A stretch of DNA of 64,000 bases from an uncultured Muribaculum sp. (GTDB taxonomy: Bacteria; Bacteroidota; Bacteroidia; Bacteroidales; Muribaculaceae): the NCBI GenBank assembly GCA_910589555.1, contig CAJUTE010000008.1, forward strand, positions 1 to 64,000, written 5' to 3'. Shown here in pieces: positions 51,544 to 60,436 of the stretch. The position numbers were made by a program, and so were the translations under genes. The number at the start of each line of letters is the position of its first letter. Positions within the stretch are counted from its first letter, which is position 1. Below the pieces are notes generated by a model. It was not told where the DNA came from. It saw only the letters and a list, made by a program, of their open reading frames with translations, and did no database searches.

Positions 51544-54500
51544 TGCTTATGACGACAAAACGTATCGGAGCGGCTATCGTTGCATTGATTGCCGCTATAT
51601 GCGCTCAGGGTGCGGTAAAGGTGGGCGACCTTCTCACCGAGGGGCTGCGTAATCCGCTTAACGTGGAGCGTGAGCAGCCGAGGTTCAGCTGGGTCATAAC
51701 AAGCGATAAGCGCGATGTGATGCAGAAATCGTGCCACATACTCGTTGCCTCCTCGCCTGAGAATCTTGCCGCCGGAAAGGGCGATGTGTGGGATTCGGGC
51801 GAGATGGCGACCGGAGAATCGGTGTGGGTACCTTACGGCGGCAGAAAACTGCGTCCGGGCGAACGGTGCTACTGGAAAGTGAAGGTGTCGACCAACAAGG
51901 GCGCTTCTCAATGGAGTGAACCTGCCGAATGGGGTCAGGGACTCGGCGGCGAGGTGAATTGGCGTGGACGTTGGATAGGCTATGACGCCGCGTTCCCATG
52001 GGATGTGGAGGACAGCCACAGCCGGTTGAGCTCGCGCTATCTGCGCACTGAGTTTGATGCCGGGACTAAGCCTGTGCGCCGCGCCACTCTGCATATAAGC
52101 GGGCTGGGAATGTATGATCTGTTCATCAACGGCGACACGATAGGCGATCAGGTGCTGGCTCCGGCGGTGAGCGATTATCGCCGCACTGTCATATATAACA
52201 CTCACGATGTGACCGACCGCATAAAAGCGGGCGCCAATGCCATAGGCGTGACTCTCGGCAACGGAAGGTATTACACCATGCACCAAAACTATAAGAAGTA
52301 CAAGATACCCAATTTCGGCTATCCTAAGCTGAGGTTGAATCTGCTCATTGAGTATGCCGACGGAACCACGCAGAGGGTTAATTCCGATGAGAAATGGAGG
52401 CTCACCGCCGATGGTCCTGTAAGGAGCAACAATGAGTATGACGGAGAGTGGTGCGATGCCCGCGAGTCTCTCGGGGCATGGACGTTGCCCGGATATGACG
52501 ATTCGGAATGGCGACGTGCCGACCGTGCTGAGATTCCTTTCGGAACGCTCAGGGCTAACACGGCTCCCAACATGAAGGTGATGAGACGGTTGGCTCCGAA
52601 ATCCATACGTCCAGCCGCCGACGGCAAGTACTTGGTGGACTTTGGGGAGAATTGCGCCGGATGGGTGAAATTCCGCGTGCCCTCCCTTTCATCGGGCGAC
52701 ACCGTGAGAGTGCGTTATTCCGAATTGCTGACTCCCGACAGCCTTAACCTCGACGTGGAGAATCTGCGCCATGCGTTGAGCACCGACACTTACATAGCCT
52801 CGGGTGAGGATGCCGGTTCCTGGTGGAGCCCCCGCTTTTCTTATCATGGCTTCCGCTTCGTTGAGGTCTCCGGAATGCCACGTCTTGATGCAGGCGATAT
52901 TGTCGCCGAGGTGATATATGACGAGATGGACGATGCCGGATATTTCGAATGCTCCAACCGCGTGTTGAATCAGGTGCTCGCCAATGCGCGGCGTGGCATA
53001 GCCTCCAACTATAAGAGCGTGCCGGTCGACTGTCCGCAGCGCGACGAGCGTCAGCCGTGGACCGGCGACCACAATATGGGCGCGTGGGGCGAGAACTTCC
53101 TCTTCGACAACGGTCGTTTCTATGCCAAGTGGACCGATGACATTCGCGAGGCGCAGCGTGAAGACGGCTGCATCCCGGATATATGCCCGGCGTTCTACAA
53201 TTATTATACTTCCGACATGACTTGGTCCTCGACATTTCCGGTGGTGTGCGATATGCTTTACCGGCAAACCGGCGATGTGGAGCCGATAAAGCGCAACTAT
53301 GCAGCCATAAAGAAGTGGATGAGGCACATACGTGACAATTACACGACCAAAGAGGGGCTTATAAGAGCCGACAAGTATGGCGACTGGTGTGTGCCGCCGG
53401 AATCTCCCGAGCTCATCCATTCGGCTGATCCGGCAAGGAAAACCGACCAGACACTCATCGCATCGGCTTACTATTATAAGATGTCGCACCTGCTCGCCGA
53501 GTTCGCGCGGATTATCGGCGCTGACGACGATGCGCGCGGATGGCTTGAAGATGCTGCGGCGGTGAAGGAGGCGTTCAACAAGCGTTTCCTGACCGTGAAG
53601 CGTGGCACATCGTTTGCCGCCGAGCCCCACACTCTTTACCCCGACAGCGTGTTTTACGGCAACAACACCATGACGGCTAATATATTGCCGCTCGCATTTG
53701 ACATGGTGCCCGATTCTTGCCGCGAGGAGGTGGAGAAGAACCTTATAAACACTATTCTCACCACCAACGGTGGCCATGTGAGCTGCGGCGTGATAGGCGT
53801 TAACTGGCTCATGAGGGAGCTGTCGCGCATGGGACGCGGCGATGTCGCCTATCTGCTCGCTTCGGCTACATCCTATCCGAGCTACGGCTACATGATTGAA
53901 AAGGGTGCGACCACGATATGGGAATTGTGGAACGGCGACACGGCATCGCGCAAGATGAACAGTTGCAACCACGTGATGATGCTCGGCGACCTCATTGCGT
54001 GGTATTACCGCGACCTCGCCGGAATGAATCCTGTGGAGCCGGGTTATCGGAAGATTATGCTGCGCCCTGATTTCTCTATTCAGGAGCTGAATCATGTGGC
54101 GGCATCCTACCGCACCCCTTACGGGGAGCTGGCGAGCGACTGGACCAAGACTCCGATGCATCTCGACTGGAACATCACGGTGCCTTGCAACACTGTTGCC
54201 GAGGTGTGGCTCCCTGCCGGAAAGGTGAAAACCGACGGCGGCAGACTCCTCCGTCATGAGAATGACGGTGATGTGTGGGAGGTAGGCTCGGGCAGTTATC
54301 GCTTTTCTGTCGACATGGATCCATCGGTGGGAGAGGAGCGTCGCGGAATCGTGACCGATGAATTTCTTTACGATGAAGCCGCATTTCCGCAGTGCCACGC
54401 ATCAACCATCGTGGAGCTTGCCAACGGCGACCTTGTGGCATCATATTTCGGCGGAACCTACGAGCGTCATCCCGATGTGTGCATCTACGTGAGCCGTAAG

Positions 54501-55514
54501 CCTAAAGGGAGCTCCAAGTGGAGCGAGCCGATCCTTGCTGCCGACGGAGTCTTTGACTTGAATGATCCGCAATGTGCCATTGCCGGACTTTCGGGCATCG
54601 ATTCCACGACCACGGCGGCATCAGCGGGTCCTGTGGCTCCCACGTTCAAGGGCGACCTTGCCGGCGCGCGTCGCAAAGCGTGCTGGAACCCTGTGCTGTT
54701 CAGGTATCCCGATTCCGATGAGCTTCTGCTGTTCTATAAAATAGGTTCAAATGTCGCCGACTGGACCGGCTGGCTTGTGAGGTCAACCGACGGCGGCATC
54801 ACTTGGAGCGCCCGCGAGGCTCTTCCCGAGGGATTTCTCGGACCGATAAAGAACAAGCCTTATTATGCCGACGGCAAGTTGATATGCCCGTCGAGCCGTG
54901 AAGGCAAAGGCGGATGGCGGGTGAGGTTTGAAATAACCGATGACCGTGGAAAGACATGGCGCATAGCGAAGCCTGATTCTGTGGCGATGAGCGTGGAGAC
55001 CAAATACCGTCAGTCGATGAAGGCTGCCCTCTACAGCGACTCTCTCCCTATGGCTGCCGAAGGGCGTAAGGCGGGACCGATAAGAGCCATACAGCCGAGC
55101 ATCATACGCCATCGCGACGGGCGTCTTGAAGCGCTGTGCCGCACTTGCAACGCTCGCATCGCATCGGTGTCGAGCTATGACAACGGGGAGACATGGGGCA
55201 CAGTGACGCTCACCGACCTGCCCAATAACAATTCAGGAACCGACGCGGTGACACTCGCCGATGGACGCCAAGCTTTGATATACAATCATTTCGCCACCGT
55301 CCCCGGCACTCCTAAAGGACCGCGCACGCCGCTGTGCGTCGCTATCTCTAAAGATGGAACGCACTGGGAACGGGTCGCCACGCTTGAGGATTCCCCCATC
55401 AGCCAGTATTCTTATCCGGCTGTGATACAGACTTCCGACGGGAAGCTGCACTTTGTCTACACTTGGCGCCGCCAGCGAGTGAAGCACGTGGTGGTTGATC
55501 CCGAAAAGCTATAA
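51540..55514 (+). CDS. GH78 alpha-L-rhamnosidase fused to a sialidase-like domain
   Basis: A 1324-aa exported protein (signal peptide about 1-25). Residues about 28-925 form a GH78 alpha-L-rhamnosidase: carbohydrate-binding strands, then an (alpha/alpha)6 barrel with CPQRDERQPWTGD near 497 and WELWNG near 792. From about 933 a second enzyme-like part starts (FPQCHASTIVELANGDLV) with Asp-boxes at about 1080 (STDGGITW), 1132, 1211 and 1268, the six-bladed sialidase fold. It overlaps the GH140 gene by 4 bp. The pair would suit rhamnose and Kdo of rhamnogalacturonan II; the substrate of the second domain is inferred. Confidence 0.88.
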   Translation: MMLMTTKRIGAAIVALIAAICAQGAVKVGDLLTEGLRNPLNVEREQPRFSWVITSDKRDVMQKSCHILVASSPENLAAGKGDVWDSGEMATGESVWVPYGGRKLRPGERCYWKVKVSTNKGASQWSEPAEWGQGLGGEVNWRGRWIGYDAAFPWDVEDSHSRLSSRYLRTEFDAGTKPVRRATLHISGLGMYDLFINGDTIGDQVLAPAVSDYRRTVIYNTHDVTDRIKAGANAIGVTLGNGRYYTMHQNYKKYKIPNFGYPKLRLNLLIEYADGTTQRVNSDEKWRLTADGPVRSNNEYDGEWCDARESLGAWTLPGYDDSEWRRADRAEIPFGTLRANTAPNMKVMRRLAPKSIRPAADGKYLVDFGENCAGWVKFRVPSLSSGDTVRVRYSELLTPDSLNLDVENLRHALSTDTYIASGEDAGSWWSPRFSYHGFRFVEVSGMPRLDAGDIVAEVIYDEMDDAGYFECSNRVLNQVLANARRGIASNYKSVPVDCPQRDERQPWTGDHNMGAWGENFLFDNGRFYAKWTDDIREAQREDGCIPDICPAFYNYYTSDMTWSSTFPVVCDMLYRQTGDVEPIKRNYAAIKKWMRHIRDNYTTKEGLIRADKYGDWCVPPESPELIHSADPARKTDQTLIASAYYYKMSHLLAEFARIIGADDDARGWLEDAAAVKEAFNKRFLTVKRGTSFAAEPHTLYPDSVFYGNNTMTANILPLAFDMVPDSCREEVEKNLINTILTTNGGHVSCGVIGVNWLMRELSRMGRGDVAYLLASATSYPSYGYMIEKGATTIWELWNGDTASRKMNSCNHVMMLGDLIAWYYRDLAGMNPVEPGYRKIMLRPDFSIQELNHVAASYRTPYGELASDWTKTPMHLDWNITVPCNTVAEVWLPAGKVKTDGGRLLRHENDGDVWEVGSGSYRFSVDMDPSVGEERRGIVTDEFLYDEAAFPQCHASTIVELANGDLVASYFGGTYERHPDVCIYVSRKPKGSSKWSEPILAADGVFDLNDPQCAIAGLSGIDSTTTAASAGPVAPTFKGDLAGARRKACWNPVLFRYPDSDELLLFYKIGSNVADWTGWLVRSTDGGITWSAREALPEGFLGPIKNKPYYADGKLICPSSREGKGGWRVRFEITDDRGKTWRIAKPDSVAMSVETKYRQSMKAALYSDSLPMAAEGRKAGPIRAIQPSIIRHRDGRLEALCRTCNARIASVSSYDNGETWGTVTLTDLPNNNSGTDAVTLADGRQALIYNHFATVPGTPKGPRTPLCVAISKDGTHWERVATLEDSPISQYSYPAVIQTSDGKLHFVYTWRRQRVKHVVVDPEKL

Positions 55515-55519
55515 AAAGT

Positions 55520-55549
55520 CAGGGCATCCAATCGAAATTGGATGCCCTG
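55520..55549. terminator. Bidirectional terminator between the rhamnosidase and gdhA
   Basis: A 13-bp perfect stem with a CGAA loop, arms CAGGGCATCCAAT and its complement, lies 5 bp after the + stop and 50 bp after the gdhA stop. T-rich sequence follows on both strands. Confidence 0.9.
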
Positions 55550-55599
55550 TTTATTGGTCTAATTAGCCTAATGGGACTAATAGCTTGATCAATGTCTGT

Positions 55600-56931
55600 T
55601 TACAGGATTCCCTGAGCCATCATTGCGCGAGCCACTTTCATGAATCCGGCTACGTTGGCGCCCTTCACATAGTTCACGAAGTCGCCTTCCTTGCCATACT
55701 TCACACACTGCTCGTGGATGTTAGCCATGATCTGCTTCAGCTTCTCGTCAACCTCTTCCGATGACCAAGAGAGCTTCTGTGAGTTCTGTGCCATTTCAAG
55801 ACCTGACACTGATACACCACCTGCGTTTGCTGCCTTTCCGGGAGCATAGAGGATCTTGGCGTTGAGGAATTCCTTGATAGCCTCGGGAGTAGAGGGCATA
55901 TTGGCGCCTTCGCTCACTGCTATCACGCCGTTGGCAAGAAGAGTGCGGGCGTCATCGCCGTCAAGCTCGTTCTGGGTAGCCGATGGCATGGCGATGTCAC
56001 ACTTGTACTGCCAGGGACGACCGCCTTCCACATATTCGCAGCCAAATTCCTCGGCAAATTCACGGATACGTCCGCGATATTCGTTCTTAAGCTTGAAGAT
56101 GTAGTCAAGCTGCTCTTTGGTGAGACCTTCCGGCACGTAGATGCAGCCGTCAGAGTCGCTCATGGTGATAACCTTTGCGCCGAGGGCGAGGAGCTTCTGA
56201 GCTGTGTACTGAGCCACATTTCCCGATCCTGAGATAGCCACCACCTTATCCTTGATGTCGATGCCGCGTGTCTTGAGCATATTGAGCAGGAAGTATACGT
56301 TGCCGTAGCCGGTAGCCTCCGGACGTATCAACGATCCGCCAAACTCGATGCCCTTTCCGGTGAAAGTTCCGGTAAACTCGCGAGCCATCTTCTTATACAT
56401 ACCATACATATATCCAACCTCGCGGCCGCCAACGCCGATATCGCCTGCGGGCACGTCGGTGTCAGGACCGATGTGGCGCCACAATTCCTGGATGAAAGCC
56501 TGGCAGAAGCGCATCACTTCCATGTCGCTCTTTCCACGGGGAGAGAAATCGGAACCGCCTTTGCCGCCACCCATGGCGAGAGTGGTGAGGGAGTTCTTGA
56601 AAGTCTGTTCGAAAGCGAGGAACTTAAGGATTGACTGGTTTACTGAAGAGTGGAAACGGATACCGCCTTTGTACGGACCGATAGCATTGTTGTGCTGGAT
56701 GCGGTAGCCCATGTTGTTCTGGACTTTGCCCTTGTCATCTACCCAAGATACACGGAAAGAGAAAATGCGGTCGGGGATGCAGAGGCGTTCGATGAGGTTA
56801 TAACGCTCAAATTCAGGGTGCTTGTTGTATTCATCTTCGATAGTCGACACTACCTCCTCCACAGCCTGCAGGTATTCCGGCTCATTTGGAAAACGACGTT
56901 TCAAGTCGTCAAGAACTTCGGTTGCTTTCAT
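55600..56931 (-). CDS. gdhA: NADP-specific glutamate dehydrogenase
   Basis: A 443-aa hexameric enzyme with the GDH catalytic Lys in MGGGKGGSDF, PYKGGIRFHSSVNQSILKFL and an NAD(P) fold with SGSGNVAQYTAQKL. It joins ammonia to 2-oxoglutarate, the main ammonia entry in Bacteroides. Length is normal for the small NADP form. It is a single gene with its own promoter. Confidence 0.96.
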   Translation of the reverse strand: MKATEVLDDLKRRFPNEPEYLQAVEEVVSTIEDEYNKHPEFERYNLIERLCIPDRIFSFRVSWVDDKGKVQNNMGYRIQHNNAIGPYKGGIRFHSSVNQSILKFLAFEQTFKNSLTTLAMGGGKGGSDFSPRGKSDMEVMRFCQAFIQELWRHIGPDTDVPAGDIGVGGREVGYMYGMYKKMAREFTGTFTGKGIEFGGSLIRPEATGYGNVYFLLNMLKTRGIDIKDKVVAISGSGNVAQYTAQKLLALGAKVITMSDSDGCIYVPEGLTKEQLDYIFKLKNEYRGRIREFAEEFGCEYVEGGRPWQYKCDIAMPSATQNELDGDDARTLLANGVIAVSEGANMPSTPEAIKEFLNAKILYAPGKAANAGGVSVSGLEMAQNSQKLSWSSEEVDEKLKQIMANIHEQCVKYGKEGDFVNYVKGANVAGFMKVARAMMAQGIL

Positions 56932-56974
56932 TGTAACTTTCTTTCGAGATTAATAAATATTGTTGTTTTGGCTG

Positions 56975-57006
56975 CAAAGTTATATCGAAAATATGAAATA
57001 TGCAAC
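56975..57006 (-). promoter_or_regulatory. gdhA promoter
   Basis: TAACTTTG at 56982-56975 on the - strand matches TAnnTTTG, and GTTG at 57006-57003 lies 20 nt upstream. Confidence 0.7.
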
Positions 57007-57075
57007 AAAATGGAATAAAAATACGCGTTTTGCTCACAAATTTCTAAAACCGCACCTCCCGCCCCCACTCCCACT

Positions 57076-57138
57076 AAGGTCCTTGTCCTTAAAGTCCCTA
57101 AAGCCCCTAAAGTCCTGAATGACCTTAAAGCCCTTATC
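57076..57138. repeat. Degenerate 9-nt intergenic tandem repeat, copy 5
   Basis: GTCCTTAAA (57085-57093), GTCCCTAAA, GCCCCTAAA, GTCCTGAAT, GACCTTAAA and GCCCTTATC run in phase, after a partial unit at 57076. The heptamer repeat begins directly after it. Confidence 0.85.
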
Positions 57139-57193
57139 ACTCTCAACTCTCGACTCTCGATTCACGATTCACGACTCACGACTCTCAATTCTG
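57139..57193. repeat. Heptamer tandem repeat, copy B
   Basis: Seven 7-mers ACTCTCA/ACTCTCG/ATTCACG/ACTCACG run from 57139. Their complement (TGAGAGT, CGTGAAT) is the heptamer family of 16692-16733 in the opposite direction. Confidence 0.85.
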
Positions 57194-57289
57194 TTAAAAT
57201 TACATTATTTTCACGGGAATTAATGTTAAATGTGTTAAAATTGTGCATAAATATGGATGTATGTTAATGATGTTTAAAAATAATTGTAT

Positions 57290-57297
57290 TATCTTTG
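57290..57297 (+). promoter_or_regulatory. Promoter -7 box of susC
   Basis: TATCTTTG matches TAnnTTTG and would start an mRNA with a leader of about 80 nt. The gap 57194-57289 is AT-rich with no gene. Confidence 0.65.
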
Positions 57298-57385
57298 CGG
57301 AGATTCGGATTGAAGAATGATGTAAAATCGTGCTTAAATCTGACAATTTGCTACTATACTTACTTAATAATTTCACATTTAAAGT

Positions 57386-60300
57386 ATGAAAAAGTTGTGT
57401 GTTTTATTGGCAGTATTGACTGTCACGCTCGGCGCATTGGCTCAGGCAGTTACCGATGTGTCGGGTATTGTGTTATCAGCTGAAGAAAACGAACCGGTTG
57501 TAGGTGCGACCGTCATGGTTCGTGGAACTAATGTCGGAACAATGACCGATGTTGACGGTAAATTCCGTCTTAAAGCTCCTGCAGGCTCCAAAACTCTTAT
57601 TGTTTCTTTTGTGGGTATGCATACCCAAGAGGTGGCGATTGCCCCTACAGTGCGTGTAATTCTTGAAAATGACGCTCAGTCTCTTGATGAGGTTATTGTG
57701 ACCGGTTACGGTTCTACGCGTCGTGCTGCGTTCACCGGTGCTGCTACTGTTGTGGATGGAGATGTTATTGATCGAAAGCTTGATGTGAATTTCGTAAAAT
57801 CGCTTGAAGGTCAGGTGCCGGGTTTCCAGTATAACAACTCCACTTCAATGCCCGGTCAATGGGGTGCGGTTTATGTGCGTGGACGCGGTTCGCTCTCATC
57901 CAACACTCAGCCGCTCTATGTGATTGACGGAATGCCTGTCAACTCAGACTACGATGCCCTCTCTTCTACCACCAACAACTTCTTTGACCCAATGTCGGCT
58001 TACAATCCCAGTGATATTGAAAGTGTCACTGTCCTTAAGGATGCCGCCGCTACCGCTATCTACGGTTCTCGTGCAGCCAATGGTGTCATTGTCATCACAA
58101 CCAAAAAAGGTGCAGAGGGCAAATTTCAGATCAATCTTGACATTAAGCAGGGTCTCACTCACATTGCTAACAATAACATGGAGTATGCCAACGCTGATGA
58201 AATGCTTGAGCTGTTTACTCGTGGACGTATGAATATGAATGGACAGTCATACGATGATGCAAAGGCTTACCTCACCAATTATTTCACCAACAACTACGGT
58301 TGGGACGGCAAATCTTCTTACGATTGGATGGATGCTGTCACCCGCACAGGTTACTATCAGGACTACAACCTTAGCTTTTCCGGAACTTCAGGCAATACCA
58401 ATTACTATGTTAGCCTTGGCTATATCGATACCGAGGGTATCGTGATCGGTTCCGACAACCAGCGCTATTCAGGTCGCGTAGGAATCGACACCAAGTACAA
58501 GTATTTCACTGCCGGTGTCAACGCGTCTTACAGCTATTCCAAGAACCACACATTCTCGCAGTCAACCGGAGGTTCCAACTCCAACCCTACTGTAGCGGCT
58601 TCAACCAGTATGCTTCCGTTCTCACCGTTCTACAATGAAGACCACACCGACTACTGGATGGCGGGTGTGCGTTGGAATCCGCTTGCTGTAAGGGATCCGA
58701 AGGCGGGTGATAATTATGAGATTACCAATGAGACATTGAATGCCAATCCTTATCTGCGTGTTGACCTGCCTCTTGGCATTTGGGCTAAGACAAGTTTCGG
58801 TGCAAACATCATGAACCAGACTATCTATGATTACTGGAGTGCCATCTACAATCCTCAGGCTGTGCCTTACAATGGTCTCGGACAGCAAACCATCTCACGT
58901 ACCAGCACTTTGACATGGACAAACACATTCGGATGGGATTACACATTCAATGAAAAGCACTCCATCAACTTGTTGTTAGGTCAGGAAATGCAGCGTTATG
59001 ACTATCATCAGGATTACTATTCAAAGACCGATTTCCCCTTTGCTGAAATGGGCATGAGAGACATGAGCACGGCAGCATCCGACAACGGCAGCTCATATTA
59101 CAAGTCGGAATCACGCCTTGCTTCTTATTTTGCCGATGCTCATTATAACTATGATAACAAGTACTACGCATCTGCTTCGTTCCGTCGTGACGGAAGCTCT
59201 ATCTTCGGTAGCTCCAAGCGTTGGGGTAACTTCTGGTCAGTTGGTGCTAAATGGCGTATTACCCAGGAGGATTTCCTAAAGGACAATGCCATCGTGACAA
59301 ATGCCGCTATCCGTGCTTCTTACGGTACTGTAGGTAATCAGTCGCTCCCTGATCTTTATGCATCACGTGGTTACTATCGTGCAGGTTACAACTATAACCA
59401 GTCGCCCGGTATGATCCCTGATAATATCGAAAATCCTGACCTCTCTTGGGAAACATCCAATAAATTTGACGTCGGTTTCGACCTTTCTCTCATTAACCGT
59501 GTTCATTTCACATTTGACTTCTATAACGAAGACACCAGTGACGCGCTTTATTCAGTGCCTTTGTCAATGACCACCGGTATGTCGTTATACTATAAGAATA
59601 TCGGAAAAATCCGTAATACTGGTATTGAATTGGGAATCAACGGTACGGCATTTGCCAACCGTGACATAACTGTCAATGCGTTTGCCAACCTGACTTGGAA
59701 CAAAAACGAGGTGATCAAGCTTGCTGATGGCTCGGAAGAGGGTACTTATTCAATAATTGAGGAGGGACGTCCATTCCGTCAGTTCTATATGCCTAAGTAT
59801 GCCGGTGTTGACAAGGAGACCGGTCGTGCGCTCTATTACCTCAATAAATCAGGTGACGAACTTACCGATGATTACTATTCAGCTGCTAAGCGTTATGTAG
59901 GTAGTGCCGAACCTAAGGTTTACGGAGCATTTGGCATCAATGCTACAGCCTATGGATTTGATTTCAGCATCCAGTTCAACTATCGCCTCGGTGCGAAAGT
60001 CTACGATACAGGTCACGATTATACCGGATGGTGCTCAAGTGCATATCGCACACCGCTTAAGACATTGGTCTACAACTCATGGACTCCTGAGAACCCGAAT
60101 GCTAAATATCCTCAGTTTATTCTTGGTGACCCGTATGACGAATCTTATGGCAACTATTCAAGCCGTTGGTTGATGAGCGGTGACTATCTGCGACTCAGCA
60201 ACATCACATTCGGTTATACTTTCCCTGCTAAGTGGACCAAGAAGGCGCTTATTCAGAAACTTCGTCTGTACACAACATTTGACAATGTACATACTTGGAC

Positions 60301-60409
60301 CAAGGATGAATTCATAGGTTACAATCCCGATACCTACGCAAGTGGTGTGATTGCATGGCAGTATCCGGCAGTGTTCACATTCACCGGTGGTATTCAATTG
60401 ACATTTTAA
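57386..60409 (+). CDS. SusC/RagA-type TonB-linked outer-membrane transporter
   Basis: A 1007-aa protein with signal peptide (about 1-20), a carboxypeptidase-like domain (about 25-110, GIVLSAEENEPVVGATVMVRGTNVGTMTDVDGKFRL), a plug (about 115-235, with RGRGSLSSNTQPLYVIDGMPV and DAAATAIYGSRAANGVIVITTKKG) and a beta barrel. It imports oligomers across the outer membrane together with the SusD protein after it. No STN domain is present, so it is not an anti-sigma-linked type. The two genes are not joined to a glycosidase or regulator in view, so the ligand (glycan or peptide) is open. Confidence 0.95.
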   Translation: MKKLCVLLAVLTVTLGALAQAVTDVSGIVLSAEENEPVVGATVMVRGTNVGTMTDVDGKFRLKAPAGSKTLIVSFVGMHTQEVAIAPTVRVILENDAQSLDEVIVTGYGSTRRAAFTGAATVVDGDVIDRKLDVNFVKSLEGQVPGFQYNNSTSMPGQWGAVYVRGRGSLSSNTQPLYVIDGMPVNSDYDALSSTTNNFFDPMSAYNPSDIESVTVLKDAAATAIYGSRAANGVIVITTKKGAEGKFQINLDIKQGLTHIANNNMEYANADEMLELFTRGRMNMNGQSYDDAKAYLTNYFTNNYGWDGKSSYDWMDAVTRTGYYQDYNLSFSGTSGNTNYYVSLGYIDTEGIVIGSDNQRYSGRVGIDTKYKYFTAGVNASYSYSKNHTFSQSTGGSNSNPTVAASTSMLPFSPFYNEDHTDYWMAGVRWNPLAVRDPKAGDNYEITNETLNANPYLRVDLPLGIWAKTSFGANIMNQTIYDYWSAIYNPQAVPYNGLGQQTISRTSTLTWTNTFGWDYTFNEKHSINLLLGQEMQRYDYHQDYYSKTDFPFAEMGMRDMSTAASDNGSSYYKSESRLASYFADAHYNYDNKYYASASFRRDGSSIFGSSKRWGNFWSVGAKWRITQEDFLKDNAIVTNAAIRASYGTVGNQSLPDLYASRGYYRAGYNYNQSPGMIPDNIENPDLSWETSNKFDVGFDLSLINRVHFTFDFYNEDTSDALYSVPLSMTTGMSLYYKNIGKIRNTGIELGINGTAFANRDITVNAFANLTWNKNEVIKLADGSEEGTYSIIEEGRPFRQFYMPKYAGVDKETGRALYYLNKSGDELTDDYYSAAKRYVGSAEPKVYGAFGINATAYGFDFSIQFNYRLGAKVYDTGHDYTGWCSSAYRTPLKTLVYNSWTPENPNAKYPQFILGDPYDESYGNYSSRWLMSGDYLRLSNITFGYTFPAKWTKKALIQKLRLYTTFDNVHTWTKDEFIGYNPDTYASGVIAWQYPAVFTFTGGIQLTF

Positions 60410-60436
60410 TCATTAAAAACTTCAGACAAACAAAGT

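Noticed and set aside
52689..54398. A 569-codon open frame on the - strand
   Set aside because: It is antisense to the GH78 domain, rich in His, Arg and Val, and has no family features; a shadow of GC-rich codons.
56928..57146. A 72-codon frame on the - strand through the 9-nt repeat
   Set aside because: Its sequence (RSFRTLGALGTLRT) is only the repeat read in one frame.
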